Positions 25,478 through 34,290 are shown, counted from the first letter of the stretch. The stretch is 64,000 bases of DNA from an uncultured Psychroserpens sp. (GCF_947501425.1 NZ_CANMVN010000002.1:310001-374000); one strand, 5' to 3'. A program made the numbers and translations. The notes: generated by a model from the sequence alone, not told the origin.

Positions 25478-26424
25478 GAAATATACCATCATGGATAAGA
25501 ATACCTGTAGTATTCTTTATCATTTTCGGACTTACAGAATACGTTATAGATTCTGGTGATCAACCAGCATTTATGGAACAACCTATTATATTACTATTCT
25601 TAGCATTAGTATTATTAATACTCATAGCTATTGAAGCCATAGTAAACTCAATAGATAATGTTTTATATCAAAGTTTAGATGCTGAGGCAAAAGCTAGATA
25701 TGATGCTAAGCGTAGTGCACCATCTAAATTAGTGGCCTGGATCAATGGGCTTTATAATAAATCGTTAGGTCAAAAACCTATTGAAGAAGAACACGAAATC
25801 ATCTTAGATCATAACTATGATGGGATTAAAGAACTTGATAACGATTTACCACCTTGGTGGCTATATGGCTTCTACGGAACAATAATCTTTGCTTTTATCT
25901 ATTTAGGCAAATACCATGTATTCAATGGAGACACTCAATTCGATGAATTAGATGCTGAAATCGCTCAGGCTAAAATTGATATTGAAGAGTATAAGAAAAC
26001 AGCTAAAGATTTGGTCGATTTCAATACAGTAACAGTATTGACCGACGCAGGAGATCTAAATGCAGGTAAGAAAATTTTTGAACTCAACTGTGTCGCATGT
26101 CATAAAGCCGATGGTGGAGGCGGTATTGGACCTAACCTAACCGACAAACACTGGATCTTAGGAGGCGGCATCAAAAATGTCTTTAAAACAATATCAGAAG
26201 GTGGCCGTGACGGAAAAGGAATGGTGGCCTGGAAACAGAGTTTAAAACCATCAGAAATGGCTCAGGTTGCTAGTTATGTATTGCAATTTCAAGGGACAAC
26301 ACCTGCCGAACCTAAAGCTCCTGAAGGGGATATTTGGGTGAGTGAAGATGCACCTGCTGAAGCTATACCAACCGAAGCTATTGAAGTAAAAACTGATTCT
26401 GTAATTACTGTAGAAGAAGAATAA
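25474..26424 (+). CDS. ccoP: cbb3-type oxidase subunit III (CcoP), mono-haem form
   Basis: 316 residues. Two N-terminal hydrophobic segments (IRIPVVFFIIFGLTEYVI and LLFLALVLLILIAIEAIV) precede a soluble region, then the CcoP core helix PPWWLYGFYGTIIFAFIYLG and one cytochrome c domain with CVACHKADGGGGIGPNLTD at about 207. Proteobacterial CcoP has two haem c motifs; only one CxxCH is seen here, with the C-terminal end an acidic Ala/Pro/Glu tail. It feeds electrons from c-type cytochromes to CcoNO. Within the cco operon. Confidence 0.93.
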   Translation: MRNIPSWIRIPVVFFIIFGLTEYVIDSGDQPAFMEQPIILLFLALVLLILIAIEAIVNSIDNVLYQSLDAEAKARYDAKRSAPSKLVAWINGLYNKSLGQKPIEEEHEIILDHNYDGIKELDNDLPPWWLYGFYGTIIFAFIYLGKYHVFNGDTQFDELDAEIAQAKIDIEEYKKTAKDLVDFNTVTVLTDAGDLNAGKKIFELNCVACHKADGGGGIGPNLTDKHWILGGGIKNVFKTISEGGRDGKGMVAWKQSLKPSEMAQVASYVLQFQGTTPAEPKAPEGDIWVSEDAPAEAIPTEAIEVKTDSVITVEEE

Positions 26425-26428
26425 ACAC

Positions 26429-27853
26429 ATGGAAACGCCCGAAAACGAAACCTTTAGAGATTCTATTGGAACTATAACTGAAGAAGGAAAACGTGCCTGG
26501 GTATTTCCTAAGAAACCTAGTGGACGCTATTACGAGAAACGAAAGATTGTAAGCTACATTCTATTGGCATTTTTATTTGCCGCACCTTTCATTAAAGTTG
26601 GTGGGAATCAATTTTTAATGTTCAATGTACTGGAACGTCGTTTCAATATTTTCGGTTTTCCGTTTTGGCCACAAGATTTTTACCTATTTGTCATTTCTAT
26701 GATTATAGGTGTCATCTTTGTCACACTATTTACAGTAGGTTTCGGACGTATTTTTTGTGGATGGATTTGTCCGCAGACCATATTTATGGAAATGGTTTTC
26801 CGTAGAATAGAATATTGGATTGATGGTGATAGAAATAAACAACGTAAACTGCAAAGACAGAAATGGGATGCAGAAAAAATTAGAAAGCGCCTTTTAAAAT
26901 GGTTTATATTTTTAGTGATCTCATTTTTGATTGCTAATGTATTTCTAGCTTATTTAATTGGAAGTGATAAACTCATAAAGTACATAACTGATGGTCCTTT
27001 AGAGCATCTTAGCACTTTGTTTCCGCTACTTATTTTTACCGCTGTTTTCTATTTTGTATTTGCATGGTTTAGAGAGCAGGTATGTATTATAGCTTGTCCT
27101 TACGGAAGACTACAAGGTGTATTATTGGATAACAAATCTATTGTAGTGGCTTATGATCATAAACGTGGTGAAGGTGAAAACGGGCGTAAAAAATTTAGAA
27201 AAAATGAGGATAGAGAAGCTCTTGGACATGGTGATTGTATTGATTGTTTACAGTGTGTTCATGTGTGTCCGACAGGAATTGATATTAGAAACGGTACACA
27301 ATTAGAATGTGTTAATTGTACGGCTTGTATTGATGAGTGCGATCACATTATGGAAAGTATCAACTTGCCTAAAGGATTGATTCGTTATGCTAGTGAAGAT
27401 AATATTGAGAAGAAAAAGAAATTTGAATTCACACCAAGATTAAAAGGTTATACAGCTGTATTAGTAATTTTAATTGGTGTATTGTCAGGGATGCTTTTAC
27501 TAAGAAATGATGTAGAAGCCAGAGTATTAAGATTACCTGGTCAGTTGTATGAGCGTAAAGATGGTAATATTATTAGTAACGTGTTTACCTATAAATTGAT
27601 AAATAAAACAACTGACACTATAAGCAATGTGAGTTTCAAATTACGAAAATATAAAGGTGAAATAAAACTTGTTTCTACAACAGATGATTTTATAGTGCCA
27701 GCTCAAGGTTTAGCTGAAGGCACCTTGTTTATAGAAATAAATAAAAGTGAGCTTAAAGGCAATAAGAATAAATTAATGATTGAGGTTTACAATGATGATG
27801 AACTCATCGAAACCACTACTGTTAATTTCTTAGGGCCAGCAAGCTATAATTAA
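26429..27853 (+). CDS. ccoG: CcoG: membrane ferredoxin-like protein for cbb3 assembly
   Basis: 474 residues. Helices near the N-terminus are followed by GRIFCGWICPQTIF, a further helix and ACPYGRLQGVLLD, then two [4Fe-4S] clusters in CIDCLQCVHVCPTGIDI and CVNCTACIDECD. A last helix and a periplasmic IG-like tail follow (GKIISNVFTYKLINKTTDTI type). CcoG homologues (RdxA/FixG) reduce Cu(II) to Cu(I) for oxidase assembly. Five bases after ccoP. Pairing with CcoI makes biochemical sense, since P1B pumps move Cu(I). Confidence 0.94.
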   Translation: METPENETFRDSIGTITEEGKRAWVFPKKPSGRYYEKRKIVSYILLAFLFAAPFIKVGGNQFLMFNVLERRFNIFGFPFWPQDFYLFVISMIIGVIFVTLFTVGFGRIFCGWICPQTIFMEMVFRRIEYWIDGDRNKQRKLQRQKWDAEKIRKRLLKWFIFLVISFLIANVFLAYLIGSDKLIKYITDGPLEHLSTLFPLLIFTAVFYFVFAWFREQVCIIACPYGRLQGVLLDNKSIVVAYDHKRGEGENGRKKFRKNEDREALGHGDCIDCLQCVHVCPTGIDIRNGTQLECVNCTACIDECDHIMESINLPKGLIRYASEDNIEKKKKFEFTPRLKGYTAVLVILIGVLSGMLLLRNDVEARVLRLPGQLYERKDGNIISNVFTYKLINKTTDTISNVSFKLRKYKGEIKLVSTTDDFIVPAQGLAEGTLFIEINKSELKGNKNKLMIEVYNDDELIETTTVNFLGPASYN

Positions 27854-27866
27854 AATATAGATTGTT

Positions 27867-28313
27867 ATGAAATTTAACTGGGGAACAGGAATTGTATTAG
27901 CTTTTATAGGCTTCATTGCCTTCATTATGTATTTCGTTATCAATATGAATACAGTAAAAAAGTACGATACCGATTTAGTCACTGAAGATTATTATAAAGC
28001 CGAATTAGAATATCAAAATGATATCGACAAAGAGAGTAATGCTAAAAATTTAGCATCAAATGTCTCTTGGAAACGAACTGAAAACGGTTTAGAAATCTCG
28101 TTCCCTGAGGAAATGAATACAAAAGAAATCACTGGAAAAGTGTTCCTATATAGACCATCTAATAAACAATTAGACTTTGAAACTGCAATTTCTTTGTCTA
28201 ACCACAATTTGCTCATACCTGACAAACGTTTGTTAGATGGTCGTTGGAACATAAAAGTTGATTGGCAATATAAAGGAAAATCATATCTCTTCAAAGAGGA
28301 GATCTCTTACTAA
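27867..28313 (+). CDS. ccoH: FixH/CcoH family protein
   Basis: 148 residues with an N-terminal helix (GIVLAFIGFIAFIMYFVINM) and a periplasmic beta domain. FixH landmarks are DLVTEDYYKAELEYQ and the block GRWNIKVDWQYKGKSYLF. CcoH stabilises the assembling oxidase. It lies 13 bases after ccoG in the cco operon. Confidence 0.9.
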   Translation: MKFNWGTGIVLAFIGFIAFIMYFVINMNTVKKYDTDLVTEDYYKAELEYQNDIDKESNAKNLASNVSWKRTENGLEISFPEEMNTKEITGKVFLYRPSNKQLDFETAISLSNHNLLIPDKRLLDGRWNIKVDWQYKGKSYLFKEEISY

Positions 28314-28322
28314 CCTTAAACT

Positions 28323-29024
28323 ATGCTTTGGTCTGCACTCATATTTGGTCTTTTAGGAAGCTTTCATTGCATTGGAATGTGCGGTCCTATTGCCTTTATG
28401 CTTCCTGTAGACAGAAGTAATTCAACCAAAAAAGTTTTCCAAATTTTAACATATCACTTCGGAAGACTTCTCGCTTACAGTCTTATTGGTTTAGTCTTTG
28501 GATTAGTTGGTAAAGGGTTGTACCTCTTTGGTGTACAACAGCAATTATCCATAGTGATTGGAATTTTAATGATTGTTATCGTTCTTATTCCAACTCAAAC
28601 ATTCAACAGGTATAATTTTTCAAAACCAATCTATAAAGTGATTTCTAAAGTTAAATCATCTTTAGGGCAAGCTTTAAAAAAGAAATCGGCAGACACCTTT
28701 TTAACGATTGGTTTTCTTAATGGATTTTTACCATGCGGATTAGTCTATATGGCGGTTATAGCCTCTATAGCTACACAAAATGCTGTGCAGAGCAGTCTAT
28801 ACATGTTTTTATTTGGTATAGGAACCATACCGTTGATGACCACTGCAATTTATCTGGGTAAATTTTTAAATGCTACAGTAAAGCAACGCATTCAAAAAGC
28901 CATTCCTGTATTTGTAATCATTATCGGACTACTATTCATTATTAGAGGTATGGGATTAGGAATTCCTTATTTATCTCCTACTCCAGTCGTAGAGATGGCA
29001 TCAAGTACTATAGACTGCCATTAA
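28323..29024 (+). CDS. Sulfite exporter TauE/SafE-like membrane protein in the cco operon
   Basis: A 233-residue polytopic protein with about six helices. It starts FGLLGSFHCIGMCGPIAFMLPV and repeats the internal motif FLNGFLPCGLVYMA, each half with a Cys/Gly-rich turn (CIGMCGP; LPCG), as in the SafE/DsbD-like class adjacent to ccoG and ccoH in many genomes. It may carry metal or redox equivalents for oxidase maturation; sulfite export is unlikely to be the true role. It is last in the operon, 10 bases after ccoH. Confidence 0.86.
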   Translation: MLWSALIFGLLGSFHCIGMCGPIAFMLPVDRSNSTKKVFQILTYHFGRLLAYSLIGLVFGLVGKGLYLFGVQQQLSIVIGILMIVIVLIPTQTFNRYNFSKPIYKVISKVKSSLGQALKKKSADTFLTIGFLNGFLPCGLVYMAVIASIATQNAVQSSLYMFLFGIGTIPLMTTAIYLGKFLNATVKQRIQKAIPVFVIIIGLLFIIRGMGLGIPYLSPTPVVEMASSTIDCH

Positions 29025-29075
29025 ATGTTAATCATTACACTTTTTAACCTATTCATATCCATCTTTTACATTTAA

Positions 29076-30551
29076 ATGATGTCTAACAACTTAATTAATA
29101 ATCATAAACTACAATTATCAAAAGAAGACATGAAAGCCTATGGTTATCAAGTTATTGATGCCATTGTAGAACATTATGACACAAAGCACAATAAAAAACC
29201 TGTAGCTTCAGGATCTCGTGAAGAGATGGATACACTATTCAATATAGATGTCCCAAATTCTGGAACTAATTTTCAGGATGTATTCAGTTTTGTTGTCAAC
29301 AAAGTATTACCAAATAGTACTATTGTTTCTCATCCAAAAGCCTATTCATTTGTACCTGGACCTAGTAACTATGTTAGTGTTATGGCAGATACATTAGCAA
29401 CTGGTTTTAATATTTTTTCAGGAGGCTGGGCTGCTTCTCCTGCAGCTGCAGAACTTGAAATAGTAACCATGAACTGGTTGTTGAAGCTATTCAAATTTCC
29501 AACAAAAAAAGGCGGTGGAATTTTTACTAGTGGTGGTTCTATGGCTAATCTTACAGCTCTGGTAACAGCAAGAAGACAACATTGTGGTGATGATTTTTCA
29601 AAAGCAATCATTTACATGTCAGACCAAACACATTCTTCAAATATAAAAGCAATAAGAGTACTTGGTTTTAAGAAAGAACAGGTTAGAATCATCCCAACAG
29701 ATCTAGAATTCAAAATGGCAATTAACAAACTCAAAAACGCCATAGCAAAAGACAAATTGGAAGGATATCACCCCTTTTGCATCATTGCATCTGCTGGCAC
29801 GACTAATACCGGAAGTGTTGATCCGTTGAATGATATCTCAAAAATTTGCAAAGCTGAAAACCTATGGTTTCATGTTGATGGTGCATATGGTGGAGCTGCC
29901 ATACTATCTAAAACAGGAAAAACATATCTAAAAGGTATAGAAAAAGCCGACTCTCTTACTATTGACCCTCATAAATGGTTATTCCAACCTTATGAAATGG
30001 GATGCCTTCTTGTACGTGATCATCGATGGCTAAAACAAACATTTAGTGAAAAACCAGAATACCTCAGAGATATTGAAGGAAACACATCAGAAATCAACTT
30101 TTATGATCATGGCATTCAATTGACTAGACGTTTTAGAGCACTTAAGTTTTACATGTCTATAAAAACCTTTGGCTTGAATGCTTTTAAATCTGCAGTCACC
30201 TACTCCATCGATCTTGCTGAGCAGGTAGAAGCGCATCTGAGAAAAAGTTCACGATGGGAAGTTATTTCTCCTGCAACGTTGGCTGTTATCAATTTTAGAT
30301 ATAACCCAATTAACAAAGCATTTGATGAAAAACGATTAGATAGTCTTAATCAGGATATATCAAAAAAAATAGTCGCTTCCAGAGAAGCTTTACTCGTCAC
30401 CACTGTGTTACAAAACCAAGTAGTATTGCGTATGTGTTTAATCAATCCAAGAACTACATTTAAAGATGTTCTTGAGACCTTAACGCTTTGTGAATCTATA
30501 GCTGATGAGATTGTGAAGAGTAACTCAGTATCAAAAAACCAGTTTTGCTGA
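29076..30551 (+). CDS. PLP-dependent group II decarboxylase
   Basis: 491 residues, cytoplasmic. It matches aromatic-L-amino-acid/glutamate-type decarboxylases: FVPGPSNYVSVMADTLATG, GGIFTSGGSMANLTALVTAR, CIIASAGTTNTGSVDPL, and FHVDGAYGGAAIL, with the PLP Lys in TIDPHKWLFQPYE. Substrate cannot be deduced (tyrosine, tryptophan, DOPA, glutamate and 2,4-diaminobutyrate enzymes share these motifs). It is 51 bases downstream of the cco operon without an obvious terminator between, so read-through is possible. Its last codons overlap the Fnr-like box of the next gene. Confidence 0.88.
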   Translation: MMSNNLINNHKLQLSKEDMKAYGYQVIDAIVEHYDTKHNKKPVASGSREEMDTLFNIDVPNSGTNFQDVFSFVVNKVLPNSTIVSHPKAYSFVPGPSNYVSVMADTLATGFNIFSGGWAASPAAAELEIVTMNWLLKLFKFPTKKGGGIFTSGGSMANLTALVTARRQHCGDDFSKAIIYMSDQTHSSNIKAIRVLGFKKEQVRIIPTDLEFKMAINKLKNAIAKDKLEGYHPFCIIASAGTTNTGSVDPLNDISKICKAENLWFHVDGAYGGAAILSKTGKTYLKGIEKADSLTIDPHKWLFQPYEMGCLLVRDHRWLKQTFSEKPEYLRDIEGNTSEINFYDHGIQLTRRFRALKFYMSIKTFGLNAFKSAVTYSIDLAEQVEAHLRKSSRWEVISPATLAVINFRYNPINKAFDEKRLDSLNQDISKKIVASREALLVTTVLQNQVVLRMCLINPRTTFKDVLETLTLCESIADEIVKSNSVSKNQFC

Positions 30552-30560
30552 TATTTGTCA
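30549..30560 (+). promoter_or_regulatory. Fnr-like box upstream of the CBS-domain gene
   Basis: cTGAT-ATTT-GTCAt, centre 30554.5, overlapping the decarboxylase stop codon. The -7 element TAACTTTA starts 29.5 bases downstream of the centre. Confidence 0.72.
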
Positions 30561-30583
30561 TAGTTTTTCGACTGATCTAATAG

Positions 30584-30591
30584 TAACTTTA
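30584..30591 (+). promoter_or_regulatory. -7 element of the CBS-gene promoter
   Basis: TAACTTTA, seven of eight to TAnnTTTG, 24 bases before the ATG at 30616. Confidence 0.65.
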
Positions 30592-30615
30592 GTAAAGAAT
30601 TTAAAACAGAAGATC

Positions 30616-31035
30616 ATGGATAAGAGTACTCCAATTTCAGAAATAATGACCACTGATGTTATCACGTTAAACCGTTCTGATAATTTAGATACAGCAGAAA
30701 TACTATTTAAGAAACATAAAATACGTCATATTCCAGTTGTTAGTGGACATGAAATTTTAGGCATGTTAAGCTATACTGATTTATTAAGAATTAGTTTTGC
30801 AGATGCCGTAGATGAGCATGAGCAGGATGTAGACACTGTGGTTTATAATATGTTTACGATTGAACAAGTGATGGCTAAAAACCTCATAAGTGTCAATTCA
30901 GACTCAACAATAAAAGAAGTTGCTGAAATACTATCAAAAAGAGAATTTCACGCATTACCTGTAGTAGATAACAACTCATTGGTTGGTATTGTGACTACTA
31001 CAGATTTAATAAATTTCTTGATTGAACAGTTTTAA
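30616..31035 (+). CDS. Tandem CBS-domain protein
   Basis: 139 residues made almost entirely of two CBS domains, each starting with an I/V-M-T or V-M-A motif (EIMTTDVITLNRSD and QVMAKNLISVNSDS) and ending with SYTDLLR and TTTDLINFL. Stand-alone CBS pairs bind adenine nucleotides or other ligands and act as sensors or inhibitory subunits. No enzyme domain is fused. It has its own promoter with an Fnr-like box and a terminator, so it is a single-gene unit predicted to be induced at low oxygen. Partner unknown. Confidence 0.92.
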   Translation: MDKSTPISEIMTTDVITLNRSDNLDTAEILFKKHKIRHIPVVSGHEILGMLSYTDLLRISFADAVDEHEQDVDTVVYNMFTIEQVMAKNLISVNSDSTIKEVAEILSKREFHALPVVDNNSLVGIVTTTDLINFLIEQF

Positions 31036-31054
31036 TGTGTCATCATTAAAACGG

Positions 31055-31095
31055 CAAATCCTGGAAGGCAATTGATCTTTCAGGATTTGTTTTGA
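31055..31095 (+). terminator. Terminator after the CBS gene
   Basis: CAAATCCTG (31055-31063) pairs perfectly with CAGGATTTG (31081-31089), followed by TTTTGATT. The loop is 17 bases and may form a small inner stem. Confidence 0.72.
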
Positions 31096-31131
31096 TTAAG
31101 ACGATATAAATTAAAATATCATTTAATATTT

Positions 31132-31143
31132 GTAATATATTAC
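31132..31143 (+). promoter_or_regulatory. Palindrome GTAATATATTAC before the Rrf2 gene
   Basis: A perfect 12-base palindrome 11 bases upstream of the ATG at 31155, directly after a -7-like AATATTTG. That position suits an autorepressor blocking initiation, as usual for Rrf2 regulators. Confidence 0.6.
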
Positions 31144-31154
31144 CCGATTAAAAT

Positions 31155-31589
31155 ATGTTTTCCAAAGCCTGCGAATATGCCATTAGAGCATCTATTTTTA
31201 TTGCCAAAAACTCCTTTGAATCCAGACGTGTAAGTCCGAAGAAAATTTCCGAAGAAATAAATTCTCCACAGGCGTTTACAGCTAAGATCTTACAAGCATT
31301 AGTTAAGTATAATATTGTCAATTCTGTAAAGGGTGCCTATGGTGGTTTTGAGATTAATAAAGAAGATATTTCAAAGATTAAACTACTACAAATAGTTCAA
31401 GCCATTGATGGAGAAAAGACTTTTAAAGGCTGTGCATTAGGTTTAGAAGCTTGCAACGAAGAACACCCTTGTCCGCTACATGATAAATTCAAGGATGTGA
31501 GAAATGATCTAAAAGACATGCTTGAACATACGAGTTTAGAAGAATTAGCTTTAGATTTGAAAAGTGGATCAGCATTTTTAAAAGTATAA
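31155..31589 (+). CDS. Rrf2 family regulator with NsrR-like cysteines
   Basis: 144 residues: N-terminal winged HTH (FSKACEYAIRASIFIAKNS, then ISEEINSPQAFTAKILQALVKYNIVNSVKGAYGGF) and three cysteines C93, C100 and C106 in the effector region (GCALGLEACNEEHPCPLH). NsrR, IscR and RsrR use three such residues to hold an iron-sulfur cluster sensing NO, Fe-S status or redox. It lies between the cco and nos clusters, so sensing of NO or cluster state is plausible. It is followed 31 bases later by deoD, probably without a functional link. Confidence 0.9.
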   Translation: MFSKACEYAIRASIFIAKNSFESRRVSPKKISEEINSPQAFTAKILQALVKYNIVNSVKGAYGGFEINKEDISKIKLLQIVQAIDGEKTFKGCALGLEACNEEHPCPLHDKFKDVRNDLKDMLEHTSLEELALDLKSGSAFLKV

Positions 31590-31620
31590 ATCCATAACTT
31601 AGAACACTTAATACAAACTT

Positions 31621-32319
31621 ATGAGCATACATATTGAAGCAAAAAAAGGAGAAATCGCAGAGACTGTATTACTACCAGGTGATCCTATGAGAGCCAAATG
31701 GATAGCAGAAACATTTTTTGACAACCCTAAGCTATATAATGATGTAAGAGGAATGTTAGGCTACACAGGTACTTACAAAGGTAAACGTGTATCTGCACAA
31801 GGCACAGGAATGGGAATTCCCTCTACATTGATTTATTGTCATGAACTCATCAATGAATACGGTGTTAAAAACTTGATTCGGGTGGGTTCAGCAGGATCTT
31901 ATCAACGACATGTGAAAATTAGAGATATTGTCATTGCAATGGCTGCTTCTTCTACTTCTGGAATTAATAACTCAAGATTTATAAATGCTGATTATGCTCC
32001 AACTGCTGATTTTGAGTTGTTCATGAAAGCTGCAGCGTATGCCAAAGACAACAATATACCTATCAAAGCTGGAAATGTATTATCATCTGATGAATTTTAT
32101 GAAGATGAATTTGAGGACTATAAGAAATGGGCTGACTTTGGCGTCTTGTGTGTTGAAATGGAAACTGCAGGATTATATACAATTGCTGCAAAACACAATG
32201 TTAAAGCGCTTTCGGTATTAACCATTTCTGACTCGCTGGTTACCAAAGAAGCCACCTCAGCAGATGAGCGTGAATCTACATTTAATACCATGATTGAGAT
32301 AGCTTTATCTACATTATGA
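31621..32319 (+). CDS. deoD: Purine-nucleoside phosphorylase (DeoD type)
   Basis: 232 residues, the usual length for the hexameric DeoD class. Motifs include LLPGDPMRAKWIAETFF (phosphate binding), QGTGMGIPSTLIYCHELI, LIRVGSAGSYQ, GVLCVEMETAGLY (Met/Glu ribose contact), and LTISDSLVTKE with the catalytic Asp. It cleaves purine (deoxy)ribonucleosides to base and sugar 1-phosphate for salvage. Convergent with the end of the nos operon; no clear terminator hairpin in the 25-base gap. Confidence 0.94.
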   Translation: MSIHIEAKKGEIAETVLLPGDPMRAKWIAETFFDNPKLYNDVRGMLGYTGTYKGKRVSAQGTGMGIPSTLIYCHELINEYGVKNLIRVGSAGSYQRHVKIRDIVIAMAASSTSGINNSRFINADYAPTADFELFMKAAAYAKDNNIPIKAGNVLSSDEFYEDEFEDYKKWADFGVLCVEMETAGLYTIAAKHNVKALSVLTISDSLVTKEATSADERESTFNTMIEIALSTL

Positions 32320-32344
32320 TATCAACCTATACTAAAGTTATGAA

Positions 32345-32806
32345 TCAAATTGAAAAGTACTTAAAATAAGCACTACTTAATTGTTCCAAATTATAAAGTG
32401 CAGACTTGGCCTTTTCATTGTTGTTTTCCTCTTTTAAAACTGAAATCTCATCAAGCATTGGAATTAAAATAACATGTAATTGGTCATGAGCTTCCCCTTT
32501 CATACTACAATGCTTGATAATAAAACCTGTTTGCTCTGAGAGCTGATTTCCTAATTCAATATAATCAGTTTTATTTTCTGCTCTAAATTTGGTGATGATG
32601 GAATCCATTTTTCTGAAGCCTAGATGGGTTTCCGCATTAGCAATCCATTTCCCATTGGGATTTTGTGTTATAGAAAAGGTATCTAGAATTGAGACACGCT
32701 CTATTTCAGAGGGATTACCCGTGTCTATGGTGTTAGCACTATTCTTACAAGCAAGTATCAAAACTCCAACTAAAAGCAATAAAATATATCGTTTCATAAT
32801 GTTCAT
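32345..32806 (-). CDS. Hypothetical lipoprotein at the end of the nos operon
   Basis: 153 residues, lipobox LILAC near residue 20 (the ATG at 32797 is an alternative start). The mature part is a small helical domain with HLGFRKMDSIITKF, QTGFIIKHCSMKGEAHDQLHVILIPMLDEI and one further Cys plus several Met/His. I do not recognise a named family. The single Cys next to His (KHCSMKGEAHDQLH) could bind copper or haem. It begins one base after the nosY stop, so it is almost certainly co-transcribed with nos. A role in copper-centre maturation is a guess. Confidence 0.72.
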   Translation of the reverse strand: MNIMKRYILLLLVGVLILACKNSANTIDTGNPSEIERVSILDTFSITQNPNGKWIANAETHLGFRKMDSIITKFRAENKTDYIELGNQLSEQTGFIIKHCSMKGEAHDQLHVILIPMLDEISVLKEENNNEKAKSALYNLEQLSSAYFKYFSI

Positions 32807-32807
32807 A

Positions 32808-33590
32808 CTAAAAATCTTTTTTTCTCGATTTGAACACGATACGCAAAACAGGTAATATAACCCAAATACTCAACATTAAAAAAGAGATGATTAATCCAAA
32901 ACTGGTTCCGAAGAATTGTTTAAAAACAGCTCCAGTATATCCCAATAACGCAGAAATATCTAATTTCAACAAGATAAGTGTTCTTGAGAGATCTATAGGA
33001 TTAAGCATGGTACCAACCAGCGATAATTTATCAAGTGGATAATCTTCAAACAAAATAAGAGACATCAAAAACAAACCGTCATATATGATGGCCAAAAATA
33101 ACCACATCAAAATAGCATAACCAAACCCCTTAATTTTATTCTCATTAGACAACGCAATATTGAATGCCAGCGCACAAAAAATGAAAGTAAGAAACACTCC
33201 TGTTATTAATAATAATGAAAAATCCCAAATAGCAGACGATTTAAACAAACCGTAAGCAATAAACGGCAAGCCTAAACCTAGTATTAAACTCATAGATAAA
33301 GAAATAGCTACGCCTAAATATTGCCCTAAAAAGATAGAGCTTCGTTTTAATGGCTGTGCTAATAAAAGTTCGGTAAACTCTTTTGAATTGTAATAATACA
33401 TCACACCAAAAACGGTTCCTATTAAAGGTACTAACACAATAATAACGTTCATTAAAGTGATGACAGCTTTTGACAGGTCATTATTAAGAAATAACAATAC
33501 TATACCCAATAACAAATAAAATGCAAAATAGACATAGCTCCAGCTACTTCGCATAAGATCAAAAAAACTATATTTTAATATTTTAAGCAT
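32808..33590 (-). CDS. nosY: NosY: permease of the Nos ABC transporter
   Basis: 260 residues with six predicted helices and the ABC-2 permease pattern VMYYYNSKEFTELLLAQPLKRSSIFLGQYLG. With NosF and NosD it forms the complex needed for CuZ-site assembly in NosZ, by analogy to Pseudomonas stutzeri NosDFY. Its start overlaps the nosF stop by eight bases. Confidence 0.93.
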   Translation of the reverse strand: MLKILKYSFFDLMRSSWSYVYFAFYLLLGIVLLFLNNDLSKAVITLMNVIIVLVPLIGTVFGVMYYYNSKEFTELLLAQPLKRSSIFLGQYLGVAISLSMSLILGLGLPFIAYGLFKSSAIWDFSLLLITGVFLTFIFCALAFNIALSNENKIKGFGYAILMWLFLAIIYDGLFLMSLILFEDYPLDKLSLVGTMLNPIDLSRTLILLKLDISALLGYTGAVFKQFFGTSFGLIISFLMLSIWVILPVLRIVFKSRKKDF

Positions 33591-34290
33591 GGTTTTCGGT
33601 TAGGATATTAGCAATAGCATGTTCAAAATCTTGTTCTTGGGTTTTATTCTTTAATTCTGAAATACTGCCTTTAAAGTATATTTTTCCTTCTAAAATAAAC
33701 ACAATCTCGTCGGCTACTTCTTCAACAAAACTCATGATATGAGAGGTGATCAAAATGGTTTTACCCTTAGCCCTTTCTGCATGAATTAATTCTTTTAATC
33801 TAATTAGAGAAATAGGATCTAAACCTGTTGTAGGCTCATCTAGAATAATGATTGGGCTATCAAACATAAATGTTAATACAATATTCACTTTTTGCTTTGT
33901 ACCTCCAGAAAGGGTTCCTAGCTTTTTATTTAAAAAGGGTTCAATCTTAAATGTTTTGATGAGATCTTGATCTGCGTTTGTTTGCCCTCTCAGGTCTTTG
34001 ATCATTTTAATAAGTTCACTAACTTTTAAGTTACTGGGAAAGTTTGCTATTTGAGGCAAATAATCAATTTTGTGCCTGTATTCAGAGTTTTTTTTAACTG
34101 AGGTTTCAAAAACCTTTATAGAACCTGAATCTGGTATAACCATACCCAAAATAGATTTTATAATGGTGGTTTTGCCAGAACCATTTGGTCCTAATACAGC
34201 AAAAATACCACCTTTATTGATGTTTAGGTTGATACCATTTAGCACCTTATTTTTTCCAAAACTTTTGTATAGATCAGTAATTTCTACCAT
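33583..34290 (-). CDS. nosF: NosF: ATPase of the Nos ABC transporter
   Basis: 235 residues, a standard ABC ATPase: Walker A GPNGSGKTT, Q-loop region YLPQIANFP, signature LSGGTKQK (degenerate third position), Walker B IIILDEPTTGLDP, and the switch His in ILITSHIMSF. Energises sulfur or copper-centre delivery to periplasmic NosZ with NosY and NosD. Overlaps nosY by eight and nosD by seven bases. Confidence 0.94.
   Translation of the reverse strand: MVEITDLYKSFGKNKVLNGINLNINKGGIFAVLGPNGSGKTTIIKSILGMVIPDSGSIKVFETSVKKNSEYRHKIDYLPQIANFPSNLKVSELIKMIKDLRGQTNADQDLIKTFKIEPFLNKKLGTLSGGTKQKVNIVLTFMFDSPIIILDEPTTGLDPISLIRLKELIHAERAKGKTILITSHIMSFVEEVADEIVFILEGKIYFKGSISELKNKTQEQDFEHAIANILTENHA

Noticed and set aside
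28323-29024. Calling the SafE-like gene a sulfite exporter
   Set aside because: Its place at the end of the cco operon and its Cys-containing turns suggest a maturation role; the family name alone does not establish the substrate.
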